Positions 43,111-51,648 of a stretch of DNA of 64,000 bases are shown in pieces. Every line of letters begins with the position of its first letter. The stretch's first letter is position 1. The translations under genes were made by a program, and so were the position numbers. The notes under the pieces were generated by a model. That model searched no databases, was not told the origin of the DNA, and saw nothing but the letters and a program-made list of their open reading frames with translations. This DNA comes from SVTX01 sp045588675 (GTDB taxonomy: Bacteria; Bacillota; Clostridia; Oscillospirales; CAG-272). The stretch lies in contig JAZNER010000030.1 in assembly GCA_045588675.1 (NCBI GenBank), positions 1-64,000 of the forward strand, written 5' to 3'.

Positions 43111-43884
43111 TTACTTTTTATCCTCTTCAATAAGAATTTTAAGCGCGTCAACAGCTACCTTGATTGCACGGCTGGTATCGTGACACTCGTCGTCATTTGT
43201 GTCAAGACCCGCATTAGCTCTCTCCTGATTCCAAACCGAGCAGAACACCGCTCCGCAACGAATTCTTCTCAAAGCCGCGACTGTAAATAGCGTTCCCGCC
43301 TCCATTTCACTGGCAAGCACGCCAAGACGCTTCCAAGCCTCCCACTTTGCCAGAAGCTCATTCGAGGTAGGCATACGCTCAGGGCTATGCTGACCGTAAA
43401 AGGAGTCCTTTGCCTGAACAACTCCTATATGTGAGCAATAATCTAAGCCTTTTGCGGCAGAGCGGAGCGCGAACAGCACGTCACTGTCTGAAACTGCGGG
43501 AAATTCAATCGGCGCATATTCGCGCGAGGTGCCGTCCTGTCTTACCGCGCCTGACGCGATTACAATATCGCCCGACTTGACATCAAGAGAAATTCCCCCA
43601 CAGGTTCCTACACGAATAAATGTATGCGCCCCACAATTAGCAAGCTCCTCCATAGCTATTGCCGCAGACGGACCGCCAATTCCCGTTGAACATACTGTCA
43701 CAAGCTCACCGTTCAGGTACCCGTTATAGATATTGTACTCTCTATTGAATGAAATATGTGTTGGATTATCAAAATACGAAGCTATTTTTTCGCATCTGCC
43801 GGGGTCGCCCGGAAGAATACAATACTTTCCGACCTCGCCAAAGGATACATTTATATGATATTGTTTTTCGTGAGAAGAGAGCAT
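43111..43884 (-). CDS. udp: uridine/nucleoside phosphorylase
   Basis: The 257-aa PNP_UDP_1 protein shows ILPGDPGRCEKIASYF, STGIGGPSAAIAMEELANCG, IRVGTCGGISLDVKSGD, YGQHSPERMP and ASEMEAGTLFTVAAL. The pattern leans to uridine phosphorylase because of its length and the GTCGGI phosphate loop, but purine activity cannot be excluded. It is a separate unit from deoCDB and is divergent from spoVAD. Confidence 0.8.
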   Translation of the reverse strand: MLSSHEKQYHINVSFGEVGKYCILPGDPGRCEKIASYFDNPTHISFNREYNIYNGYLNGELVTVCSTGIGGPSAAIAMEELANCGAHTFIRVGTCGGISLDVKSGDIVIASGAVRQDGTSREYAPIEFPAVSDSDVLFALRSAAKGLDYCSHIGVVQAKDSFYGQHSPERMPTSNELLAKWEAWKRLGVLASEMEAGTLFTVAALRRIRCGAVFCSVWNQERANAGLDTNDDECHDTSRAIKVAVDALKILIEEDKK

Positions 43885-44021
43885 AAAGAGCCTCCGTTAA
43901 TTTTATATTTTTTTAATTATATCATATTTGCTATCTGTTTTCAAGTGTCTTTATTTTAAATTTTCGTATGAATGGCAATTTTGGTGAAATAATATTTTTG
44001 AATAAAGAACAAGGAGAAAAT

Positions 44022-45014
44022 ATGTCACAAAATATTATAGAATTAAATTCGTCGATTATATGCAGCGGAAACGCCGTTGGAAAAAAGGAATATGAAGGTC
44101 CGCTCGGCACGCTTTTTGATATGCACGATACAGATGACCGCTTTGGCAAGGAAACCTGGGAAAAGGCAGAGAGCGAAATGCAACGCCTTGCACTGAATTT
44201 TGCTTTAAAGAAAGGAAGCTTTCATTTTGAAGATATCGGTGCACTCTTCGCGGGTGACCTTCTGAACCAATGTGTAGGCTCGTCCTACGGCTTACTTGGC
44301 TGCAACATTCCATACTTTGGAATTTACGGCGCTTGCTCAACCGCAGGAGAGGGCTTAATTCTCGCCTCTATTATGACCACACACAAGGTCTTCCATAGGT
44401 GTGCCGCAGTTACCTCATCTCACAACTGCTCGGCAGAGCGTCAGTTCCGCACGCCTATTGAATACGGTGGGCAAAGAACTCCCACTTCACAATGGACGGC
44501 AACTGCCGCAGGTGCTTTTATTGTTGGTGCGGCTGATGCGGGCAAGATTAAAGTAACGGCGGCGGTACCCGGGCGCGTTGTTGACAAAGGTATAAATGAC
44601 GCCAACAATATGGGGGCGGCAATGGCACCTGCCGTTTGCGACACACTTTTGAGATATTTTGGCGAAAGCGGAACTAAGCCTCAGGACTACGACTTGATTA
44701 TTACAGGCGACCTCGGACATGAGGGCTCGTCAATTTTGCGCGACCTTGCATCTATTGAGGGCTATACTCTCGGCGAAAATTACACCGATTGCGGAATTCT
44801 CATTTTTGACAAGGACACACAGGACACACACGCGGGCGGCTCGGGATGTGGCTGCTCTGCATCGGTGCTTTCGGCGCACATCCTGCCTGAAATGGAAAAA
44901 GGAAAATACAAAAAAACTCTCTTTGTCGCTTCAGGTGCTATGATGAGCCCCGACAGCATAAAGCAGGGCGAGAGCATTCCCGCAGTAGGACATTTGCTTT
45001 TGCTTGAAAGCTAA
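44022..45014 (+). CDS. spoVAD: stage V sporulation protein AD
   Basis: I start at ATG 44022-44024 (MSQNIIELNSSIICSGNAVG) after AAGGAGA; a longer frame starts 18 codons upstream. The 330-aa thiolase-like protein shows FAGDLLNQCVGSSYGL, GIYGACSTAGEGL, ITGDLGHEGSSIL and the C-terminal GGSGCGCSASV. SpoVAD binds Ca-dipicolinate and works with SpoVAC and SpoVAE to load the forespore. No spoVAC precedes it here; SpoVAE follows after 137 bp. Confidence 0.95.
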   Translation: MSQNIIELNSSIICSGNAVGKKEYEGPLGTLFDMHDTDDRFGKETWEKAESEMQRLALNFALKKGSFHFEDIGALFAGDLLNQCVGSSYGLLGCNIPYFGIYGACSTAGEGLILASIMTTHKVFHRCAAVTSSHNCSAERQFRTPIEYGGQRTPTSQWTATAAGAFIVGAADAGKIKVTAAVPGRVVDKGINDANNMGAAMAPAVCDTLLRYFGESGTKPQDYDLIITGDLGHEGSSILRDLASIEGYTLGENYTDCGILIFDKDTQDTHAGGSGCGCSASVLSAHILPEMEKGKYKKTLFVASGAMMSPDSIKQGESIPAVGHLLLLES

Positions 45015-45080
45015 AAAGCAGAAAGGAGATTAGCGTGAAAGTTACCTCCTACTTATAGGTAAATTAACTGCTTCGCGCGT

Positions 45081-45136
45081 GAATTTTGCCTTTCGGCAAA
45101 ATTCATCGACTGTATTTGTGCCGCCGTAAAGGCGGC
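45081..45136 (+). promoter_or_regulatory. two hairpins in the spoVAD-spoVAE gap
   Basis: GAATTTTGCC-TTTC-GGCAAAATTC (45081-45104) and GCCGCC-GTAAA-GGCGGC (45120-45136). The second ends 5 bp before the GGAG of spoVAE. They may tune spoVAE expression. The GTG frame just after spoVAD (GGAG, then a 7-codon run to TAG) is too short to support. Confidence 0.5.
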
Positions 45137-45151
45137 GGAATGGAGATTAAT

Positions 45152-45517
45152 ATGGAAATCACTAAATTTATATGGGCATTTATAATCGGCGGCTTACTTT
45201 GTACGATCGCACAAATTTTAATTGATAAAACAAAGCTTACTCCTGCACGAATTCTTGTTTCGTATGTGGTTGCGGGAGTTGTGCTTGGAGCTATCGGTTG
45301 GTACAAGCCTCTTGTTGATTTTGCGGGGGCAGGTGCAACCGTGCCACTTACGGGCTTTGGCTATTTGATTTCTGACGGTGTGCGCGAGGCGGTTGATAAG
45401 CAAGGTCTGCTCGGCGCGCTTACGGGAGGACTTACCTCTGCCGCAGGCGGAATTGCCGCCGCACTAATTTTCGGTTATCTTGCCGCCGTATTCTTTAAGG
45501 GCAAAAGAAGAGGATAA
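45152..45517 (+). CDS. spoVAE: stage V sporulation protein AE
   Basis: I choose the Met at 45152 (MEITKFIWAFIIGGLLCTIA), placed 7 bp after GGAG; the earlier Met has no proper site. The 121-aa membrane protein has four hydrophobic segments and the ILIDKTKLTPARILVSYVV and GFGYLISDGVREAV motifs of SpoVAE/SpoVAEB. It is part of the channel that moves dipicolinate into the forespore and out during germination. Confidence 0.93.
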   Translation: MEITKFIWAFIIGGLLCTIAQILIDKTKLTPARILVSYVVAGVVLGAIGWYKPLVDFAGAGATVPLTGFGYLISDGVREAVDKQGLLGALTGGLTSAAGGIAAALIFGYLAAVFFKGKRRG

Positions 45518-45549
45518 TTCAAGCAAATTCAAGCAAAACCGAAAAACGC

Positions 45550-45578
45550 TTGACTTTTTCGACAAACAGTGATATAAT
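45550..45578 (+). promoter_or_regulatory. mntP promoter
   Basis: TTGACT (45550-45555), 17 bp, TATAAT (45573-45578), with start of transcription near 45585 and only about 35 nt of leader. That leaves no room for the yybP-ykoY manganese riboswitch often found before mntP. Confidence 0.8.
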
Positions 45579-45621
45579 TTATGAGTTATTAATTTAAAAA
45601 ACACTATTTGTTGGAGAAAAT

Positions 45622-46221
45622 ATGCTTCCTTTTATTATCACAAGCGTTTTGCTCGGTCTTGGACTTGCAATGGACGCTTTTTCGATTTCACTTGCAAACG
45701 GCTTGCACGAGTCTAAAATGAAAATCCCGCGTCTTTGCGCGATTGCAGGTACATTTGCAATCTTTCAGGGCGTTATGCCAATGCTTGGTTGGGTTGGTGT
45801 ACACACAGTGCTCTCATATTTTGAAGCTCTTGATAGCTTTATTCCCTGGGTTGCCTTTGCGCTTTTATCTTATATCGGCATAAAAATGATTGTTGAGGGA
45901 CTTGAGGAGAGAAAAACCTGTGAGCTGAATGCAGCTCCGTCAACCTCGCGCGTATCCTTTAAAATGCTTATAGTGCAAGGAATTGCAACATCAATTGATG
46001 CCTTGTCCGTTGGTCTTGAAATCCCCGACTATTCATTTATTCAAGCACTTCTCTGCGCCTTGATCATATCGGTTCTCACCTTTATAATCTGCTCTGCAGG
46101 ACTTAAAATCGGTAAAATTGTAGGCGCTTGCTTTTCTTGGAAGGCAACGATTTTCGGCGGTGTGATTTTAAGTGCTCTTGGTATCAAATCATTGATTACT
46201 GCTATTATGGCATTGATTTAA
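45622..46221 (+). CDS. mntP: manganese efflux pump MntP
   Basis: The 199-aa protein has six membrane segments arranged as two repeats, each with the conserved acidic motif: GLAMDAFSISLANGL in the first and ATSIDALSVGLE in the second. MntP exports Mn(II) and protects against manganese overload. It has its own promoter and a terminator shared with the convergent gene. Confidence 0.94.
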   Translation: MLPFIITSVLLGLGLAMDAFSISLANGLHESKMKIPRLCAIAGTFAIFQGVMPMLGWVGVHTVLSYFEALDSFIPWVAFALLSYIGIKMIVEGLEERKTCELNAAPSTSRVSFKMLIVQGIATSIDALSVGLEIPDYSFIQALLCALIISVLTFIICSAGLKIGKIVGACFSWKATIFGGVILSALGIKSLITAIMALI

Positions 46222-46260
46222 GACACAGCTTATAATTTCTTATTTCTCTTATAAAGTAGA

Positions 46261-46296
46261 ATAACGGCTTTGACGGAAATTCGCCAAAGCCGTTAT
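46261..46296. terminator. bidirectional terminator between mntP and GT2 gene
   Basis: ATAACGGCTTTG and CAAAGCCGTTAT form a 12-bp stem with TTTTAT on the right and A-rich sequence on the left. It lies between two convergent genes. Confidence 0.85.
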
Positions 46297-46297
46297 T

Positions 46298-47011
46298 TTA
46301 TATTTGAGTTTTTTTAATTCTCTTTTTCATCTTAACTATATCGCAAAGCATTCTCGGCGCGTCGCGCAGAACGCTCACCTTTGATTCTCGGTGATTGATG
46401 ATCTTTACAGGCATTTCAATAATTTTCATGTCATATTTGACCGCCCACAAAATAGCCTCAAAATCAAAGGCAAAGCGGTCAACTGTAAGTCGGCTGAAAA
46501 TTTTGTTTGCCGACTCCCCTCGAAACGCCTTACAACCGCATTGCGAATCCGAAAGCTTAAATCCGCCTACAATTGCTAAAACCTTAAGATATATCTTTGA
46601 GGCAAGCTTGCGGATAAATGTATAACCCTCGTAACCGTCACCTGACAAATTTCGCGAGCCGATCAGCATATCGGCATCGGGATTTTTGACCATAGTATCC
46701 TGAACCTGCCTCAAAACATCAAGCCCATACGCCAAATCGGCATCAGTGAACATACGAATATCTCCGTCGGCTACAGTCATTCCAAGCCTTATAGCGTAAC
46801 CCTTACCGCGATTTTCCTTATATCCTTCAACTCTGACACAGGGCAAATTCATTTCTCTGACAGCCTCGTCACAGCCGTCAGACGAACCGTCATTTATAAA
46901 TATAACCTCATAATCTTCAAAATTTGCCGACATATAATCCGACACCTGCTTTGCAGTGTCCTTGATTATTGACATCTCATTATACATCGGTATGCAAAGA
47001 GAAAATTTCAT
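46298..47011 (-). CDS. family 2 glycosyltransferase, dolichyl-phosphate glucosyltransferase-like
   Basis: The 237-aa GT-A enzyme has KFSLCIPMYNEMSIIKDTAK, VIFINDGSSDGCDE, the RGKGYAIRLGM segment, FTDADLAYG (metal-binding) and DSQCGCKAFRG with the catalytic region. These are features of polyprenyl-phosphate hexosyltransferases (ALG5/DPM1-like), which make a lipid-linked sugar for transfer outside the membrane. No membrane segment is seen in it. It lies 3 bp downstream of the rlmA-like gene. Confidence 0.88.
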   Translation of the reverse strand: MKFSLCIPMYNEMSIIKDTAKQVSDYMSANFEDYEVIFINDGSSDGCDEAVREMNLPCVRVEGYKENRGKGYAIRLGMTVADGDIRMFTDADLAYGLDVLRQVQDTMVKNPDADMLIGSRNLSGDGYEGYTFIRKLASKIYLKVLAIVGGFKLSDSQCGCKAFRGESANKIFSRLTVDRFAFDFEAILWAVKYDMKIIEMPVKIINHRESKVSVLRDAPRMLCDIVKMKKRIKKTQI

Positions 47012-47014
47012 TTT

Positions 47015-47848
47015 TCAGTCCTTTTTGTAAATATTAATTTCAAATTCGATTTCAGTTTCGAGATTATCAAGCAAGGAAAGCTTTTCCTTATCACCCTCAC
47101 TCGTACGCCAATAATACGGCGTCATTGAAAAAAGCGCGGAAATATTCTCTTTACCCTCAACGATTATTCTATCGGTTGCCAAAACAGTTTCAACCTTAGT
47201 CATATTTTTCGGCAAATCGGCTCTCTCTCGGTTCTCATATTGCTCGTCATAAACAGCGCGCTTCAATCCCATAAGATGGTTTTTGCCAGCACCGACTACA
47301 AACAAATATCCGCCCGTCTTCAACACTCGGCGATACTCTTCCTCAGCGCAAGGTGCAAAAATATTTACAAGCGCATCAGCGGAGCAGTCCTTAATTGGTA
47401 GGCTAAAAACACTTGCCGTTGTATAAAGAAGATTTTCCTTCTCCGCTCGTCTTGATGCCTTCGCCCCTGCCGAGCACGCAAATTTCGAAAGGTCAAATCC
47501 GACAGTCACATCCGCAAGATTCGAGAGCATTGAGGTATAATACCCTTCGCCACAGCCCGCATCAATAATCACTGCTTTTTCGGGTAAATACTTACGAACA
47601 GCCGAGATAATTGCCTCCGCCACACTTCTGTAATATCCCTTGCCAAGAAAATCACGCCTTGCCGAAACCGCACTCTTTGAGTCACCGCCCGCGCTCTGCA
47701 CAGACAAATACCCGTCAGCCGAAAAATCAAAGCAATGTCTTTTTTCTCCGCGACAGTAGGCGCTCTTGCCATCAGGTGACAAATACATGTCCGCCTTGCA
47801 ATGAGGACAAGAAAAGATAGCCTCTATAATGTCATTTCTGTTTTTCAT
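47015..47848 (-). CDS. rlmA: RlmA-type 23S rRNA (guanine) methyltransferase
   Basis: I start at MKNRNDIIEAIFSCPHCKAD (47848) because the zinc motif begins within the first 15 residues; the frame is open 16 codons earlier. The 277-aa protein has an N-terminal zinc finger (CPHC, later CRGEKRHCFD) and an SAM fold with VIIDAGCGEGYYTSML. RlmA enzymes methylate G745/G748 of 23S rRNA. The ring SKSAVSARRDFLGKGYYR segment matches the family. Confidence 0.85.
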   Translation of the reverse strand: MKNRNDIIEAIFSCPHCKADMYLSPDGKSAYCRGEKRHCFDFSADGYLSVQSAGGDSKSAVSARRDFLGKGYYRSVAEAIISAVRKYLPEKAVIIDAGCGEGYYTSMLSNLADVTVGFDLSKFACSAGAKASRRAEKENLLYTTASVFSLPIKDCSADALVNIFAPCAEEEYRRVLKTGGYLFVVGAGKNHLMGLKRAVYDEQYENRERADLPKNMTKVETVLATDRIIVEGKENISALFSMTPYYWRTSEGDKEKLSLLDNLETEIEFEINIYKKD

Positions 47849-47962
47849 ATTAATCTCTATTGCTTTCTGTTCTTTAATTTCATTCAACAATTTCATTTTA
47901 CCGTATTACATATATTTTAATACAAAAAGCAACAAATTGCAATAGCTTTTTCTGAAAAAATC

Positions 47963-49426
47963 TCAATCCTCACAAAACGCCACGATATCGAGCTCAAAGC
48001 TGAAAACAGAGCCTTTGCCTATCTCGCTCTCGACACTGTATTTTGCACCGTGAGCCTCAAGTATTCCCTTAACAATTGAAAGTCCAAGTCCCGTACCAAC
48101 CTTGGCGCGCTTATGGACCTTGTCTACCTTGTAATATCTGTCCCAAATGTACGGAATATCCTCTTCTGCAATGCCGTCTCCCGTGTCTATTACAGAAATG
48201 CGAACCTTATTGCCCTCAACGCTTTGGATAATCTGAACGCTCTTATCCTCGCCCGTGTAATTGAGCGCATTGTTGATAAGATTATATACGACCTGCAAAA
48301 TCATCGTTCTGTCGGCATTTACACAAACATCAATGTCCGATTTAAAGGAAATCCTGTAATTGTCGCGCTCGGTAAGCTTTTCATATCTTTTCATTACTGC
48401 GCGCACAGTTTCAGTCAGGTCAAAAACCTCAAGCTCGGGCTTTCTTGTTCCAGATTTGATTTTGGACAGGTCAAGCATATCGTTTACAAGCTCAGTAAGT
48501 CTTTCGGTTTCGTCAATAATGACCTGAACATTCTCGGGGCTGTTCTCGTCGGGAATATCCCTCATAACCTCGCTGTATCCCTTAATCATTGTCAAAGGAG
48601 TTCTCAGGTCGTGAGAAATATTTGCAACAAGCTCACGCTGTAAATTATCGGTCTTTGCAAGCTCGCTTGATGCAAAATTCAACGCCTCGGCAAGCTCGTG
48701 TGCCTCGCGATATCCTTTTCCCTCAAAGTTTGCGCTGTAATCTCCGCGCGCAAGCTTAATTGCCGATTTGCTCATCTTTTCCATAGGGCGACAAATAATT
48801 CTCGACATGATAAGTGAAAGAATCAAAGCACCCATAACAAGAATACAGGCAATCCAGCCAAACTGTCGTTCAAGCGTCGTAACTGTCGTGTTGAGCGGAA
48901 CAAGCTCCGAGTCGAAAATAATAATATACTCTGTTCCGTCAACATTTACAACAGAGGTCTGAATCGTGCTGACTGACGAGCGGTCATCTGCTGTGCTTAT
49001 ATTCTTTTTGGTGTGCTTCCCGCCTTTTTCACAAGCTTCATAGTATAGCTGTTCCAAGCCGTCACTTTGTATATGGTGAATTGTACAGCCGATATTTATA
49101 TCCGAGCTTGCTATTTCCTTGGCAAATCCATTATTAACCTCAAAAACTCTTATACAAGTATCAGTATCTACAGAATATGAATAAACAGTCTGCATAAGCT
49201 TTTCCTCGTTATCAATTGAAGACACTATTGATGATGAGGTCATTTTAAACTCGTCAAGCTTTGAGTCCTCATAAAGAACATTTAAAAGCAATATCTGAAA
49301 GACCCATAAAACTATCAGAATAAGTGAAACAAAAATAGCAAGCAAGCCGAACAACCGCCACGATATTCCCGATATGTGACGGTTGGTTTGCCTATTCTGT
49401 TTCGTTGTCAAATTAGAATTGTTCAT
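47963..49426 (-). CDS. sensor histidine kinase
   Basis: Several starts are possible (49435, 49432, 49426); I prefer 49426 (MNNSNLTTKQNRQ), whose AAGGA lies 8 nt upstream, while 49435 would overlap the regulator by 4 nt. The protein has a membrane helix (about 30-50), an extracellular sensor domain, a second helix (about 200-220), HAMP, the phospho-acceptor in LVANISHDLRTPLTMIKGYS, and HATPase boxes NLINNALNYTG, DTGDGI, GTGLGLSIVKG. It should phosphorylate the response regulator encoded just upstream, in the htrA operon. Confidence 0.95.
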   Translation of the reverse strand: MNNSNLTTKQNRQTNRHISGISWRLFGLLAIFVSLILIVLWVFQILLLNVLYEDSKLDEFKMTSSSIVSSIDNEEKLMQTVYSYSVDTDTCIRVFEVNNGFAKEIASSDINIGCTIHHIQSDGLEQLYYEACEKGGKHTKKNISTADDRSSVSTIQTSVVNVDGTEYIIIFDSELVPLNTTVTTLERQFGWIACILVMGALILSLIMSRIICRPMEKMSKSAIKLARGDYSANFEGKGYREAHELAEALNFASSELAKTDNLQRELVANISHDLRTPLTMIKGYSEVMRDIPDENSPENVQVIIDETERLTELVNDMLDLSKIKSGTRKPELEVFDLTETVRAVMKRYEKLTERDNYRISFKSDIDVCVNADRTMILQVVYNLINNALNYTGEDKSVQIIQSVEGNKVRISVIDTGDGIAEEDIPYIWDRYYKVDKVHKRAKVGTGLGLSIVKGILEAHGAKYSVESEIGKGSVFSFELDIVAFCED

Positions 49427-49431
49427 ATCCA

Positions 49432-50127
49432 TCATCCTTCGAAGCGATAACCGACTCCGCGCAGAGTTACAATACAACGGCTGTATTCACCAAGGCTTTT
49501 GCGAAGAAGTTTGATATGCGTGTCAAGCGTTCTCGCATCACCGTAAAAGTCGTATCCCCACACCTCGCTGAGCAATTTTTCGCGCGAAAGAGCAATATTG
49601 CGGTTGTCAAGAAGATAGAAGAAAAGGTCATATTCCTTGGGTGACATATCAACTCTCTTGCCGTGAATATACACGATTCTTGCTGTTATATCGGCGCGCA
49701 ATCCACCCTCGTCAAGCTCCACTATCACATTTGGACGCTTGATTTCGTCGCTGTCGGTCACCGCTCTTTTTGAGCGCTTCATTATAGCTTCAATTCTGAG
49801 CATAAGCTCCTTTGGGGAGAACGGCTTTACAACATAATCGTCAATTCCAAGCTCAAAGCCGTTTATCTTGTCGTATTCCTCGCCTCTTGCCGAGAGCATA
49901 ATAATAGGTGTATTCGATACCTTTCTTATCTCTCTGCACGCCGAAAAGCCGTCAAGCTCGGGCATCATAATGTCCATAATTATTATGTCGTATTTTTCTT
50001 TACGGCAAAGACGGACCGCCTCCATACCGTCACCCGCCTCGGTTACAGTATGTCCCTCAAATTCGGCATATTTTTTTATAATAGAGCGAATTCTCGCTTC
50101 GTCGTCAACAATCAAAATGTGATACAT
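49432..50127 (-). CDS. OmpR/PhoB-family response regulator
   Basis: The 231-aa protein has a receiver domain (MYHILIVDDEARIRS; acceptor Asp in DIIIMDIMMPELDG; KPFSPKEL with the conserved Lys) and a C-terminal winged helix (VDMSPKEYDLFFYLLDNRN; RTLDTHIKLLRKSLG). It follows htrA by 18 bp and is coupled to the kinase gene. This kinase-regulator pair linked to an HtrA protease suggests an envelope-stress circuit. Confidence 0.95.
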   Translation of the reverse strand: MYHILIVDDEARIRSIIKKYAEFEGHTVTEAGDGMEAVRLCRKEKYDIIIMDIMMPELDGFSACREIRKVSNTPIIMLSARGEEYDKINGFELGIDDYVVKPFSPKELMLRIEAIMKRSKRAVTDSDEIKRPNVIVELDEGGLRADITARIVYIHGKRVDMSPKEYDLFFYLLDNRNIALSREKLLSEVWGYDFYGDARTLDTHIKLLRKSLGEYSRCIVTLRGVGYRFEG

Positions 50128-50145
50128 AACTTTGTCCTTTCAGGA

Positions 50146-51483
50146 TTAATTAAAGTTGACCTTGTCGGGCACCTTTTCTTGAAGAACAAGCACCGCTTCA
50201 AAAACCTCTGTGCCTCTTACAACGCTGATCTTCACCTCGTCACCAATACTATATCCGCGAAGCAGGTCATCAAGCTGAGAAGAGCTTAAAACATCAACTC
50301 CCTCAACCGCAATTATCTTATCACCGTACTTCAATGAATCGGTAAACTCAGAGTCAAGAATAATTACCCCCGTAGTCGTAATACCGTACTTTCTATAAGC
50401 CGAAGGAAGATTTTGAGCCGTTACGTCAAGCATAATAAGCCCGTGGTCAACAATCCCCCTGACATATCCGTATTTAATTATATCCTCAATAATTTTATAG
50501 GCTGTGTCGATAGGAATAGCAAAGCCTATTCCCTCAATATCCTCGCCCGCGGCCTTGGCGTTTACAATTCCGATCAGCTGTCCCGCCATATTGAAAAGTC
50601 CACCGCCCGAGTTGCCGGGATTTATTGCCGCAGTAGTTTGAAGCAAAATCATCTCTGTGCCGTCAATAGTGATAATTCTTTCTGTCGCGCTGATTATTCC
50701 CTCTGATAAGGTTCCGCCAAGCGAGCCCAAGGGATTGCCGAGAGCAACAACATCCTCACCAACCTTAATGTCAGCCGAGCAACCGAGAGCGGCAACCGTC
50801 AACTGCTTGTCCTCGGGCTCAATTTTAATAACCGCCAAGTCGCCTGCATCATCACTGCCAATCAGCTTTGCTTTAAATTCACTGCCATCGGTCAATGTTA
50901 CCGTGACATTATTTGCTCCTTCAATTACATGGTGATTGGTGACGATAATTCCGCTCTTGTCTATTATAACACCGCTTCCCGCGCCTGTCGAAACATATTC
51001 GCCCATCCAAAAGCTATTTTGAACGGTTTCTGTCCTTATTTCGACAACGCTGTCCGCAATAGCATAATAAACCTCACTCACTGTACTGTACGCCTGACCC
51101 GCACTTGTAAGCTTCTGGTCAGAATACTGCGCATCGGGCTTAAAGATTTGAATATTGCTTCCGTCAAAGCCGCCAAATCCGCTTGTACTCGCGTCGTCAA
51201 AAATCACTCCAGAGCTTTGATCTGAGCCTTGTATTGTATCGGCACTATCATTACCCGCTTCAATCGGATTATTGTAAATATCTTTAGAATCACCGTTAAG
51301 CTTCACCGTATATTTTGTAAGCAAGCTTGCGCAGGAGCTAAGTGCAAGGGCCAGCACAACAGCGCTTGCAATCAAAGCCATAAATCGTGACGATTTTTTA
51401 CTCTTTTTACTCTTTTTACTCTTTGTGCTCTTTATATTACTGTTATTGATGTCACTGTAATTGTTAAATTCACGGTTTCCCAT
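50146..51483 (-). CDS. htrA: HtrA/DegP-type serine protease with PDZ domain
   Basis: The 445-aa protein has a short cytoplasmic N-terminus with a Ser-Lys-Lys repeat, a membrane segment (FMALIASAVVLALALSS, about 33-50), a trypsin-like domain with the triad in IVTNHHVIEG (His), DAGDLAVIKIEP (Asp) and NPGNSGGGLFN (Ser), and a C-terminal PDZ domain (about 345-435). Such membrane-anchored HtrA proteins remove misfolded secreted proteins. It is the first gene of an operon with a two-component system. Confidence 0.95.
   Translation of the reverse strand: MGNREFNNYSDINNSNIKSTKSKKSKKSKKSSRFMALIASAVVLALALSSCASLLTKYTVKLNGDSKDIYNNPIEAGNDSADTIQGSDQSSGVIFDDASTSGFGGFDGSNIQIFKPDAQYSDQKLTSAGQAYSTVSEVYYAIADSVVEIRTETVQNSFWMGEYVSTGAGSGVIIDKSGIIVTNHHVIEGANNVTVTLTDGSEFKAKLIGSDDAGDLAVIKIEPEDKQLTVAALGCSADIKVGEDVVALGNPLGSLGGTLSEGIISATERIITIDGTEMILLQTTAAINPGNSGGGLFNMAGQLIGIVNAKAAGEDIEGIGFAIPIDTAYKIIEDIIKYGYVRGIVDHGLIMLDVTAQNLPSAYRKYGITTTGVIILDSEFTDSLKYGDKIIAVEGVDVLSSSQLDDLLRGYSIGDEVKISVVRGTEVFEAVLVLQEKVPDKVNFN
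51395..51430 (-). repeat. 9-bp tandem repeat in htrA
   Basis: Three exact copies of TTTTTACTC and one variant (TTTGTGCTC) lie head to tail. Each encodes Ser-Lys-Lys in the N-terminal tail, so copy changes keep the frame. Confidence 0.75.
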
Positions 51484-51585
51484 ACAGAAACACCTCCGTA
51501 TTCTTATTCTTTAATTCAATTATATTAGAAATTTGTGACCGTTTAATGAAGAATTAATAAAAAGAGCTTGAATTTCAATTTTTTC

Positions 51586-51614
51586 TTGTTTTATTAAAAA
51601 ATATATGTTATAAT
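51586..51614 (+). promoter_or_regulatory. queG-addBA promoter
   Basis: TTGTTT (51586-51591), 17 bp, TATAAT (51609-51614) in an AT-rich region between divergent htrA and queG. The start near 51621 gives a leader of about 28 nt. Confidence 0.7.
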
Positions 51615-51648
51615 ATTAATATATTTAAAAGATTTGTGGGTAAATTTT

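Noticed and set aside
45556..45621. yybP-ykoY manganese riboswitch before mntP
   Set aside because: The predicted transcript leader is only about 35 nt, too short for the riboswitch.
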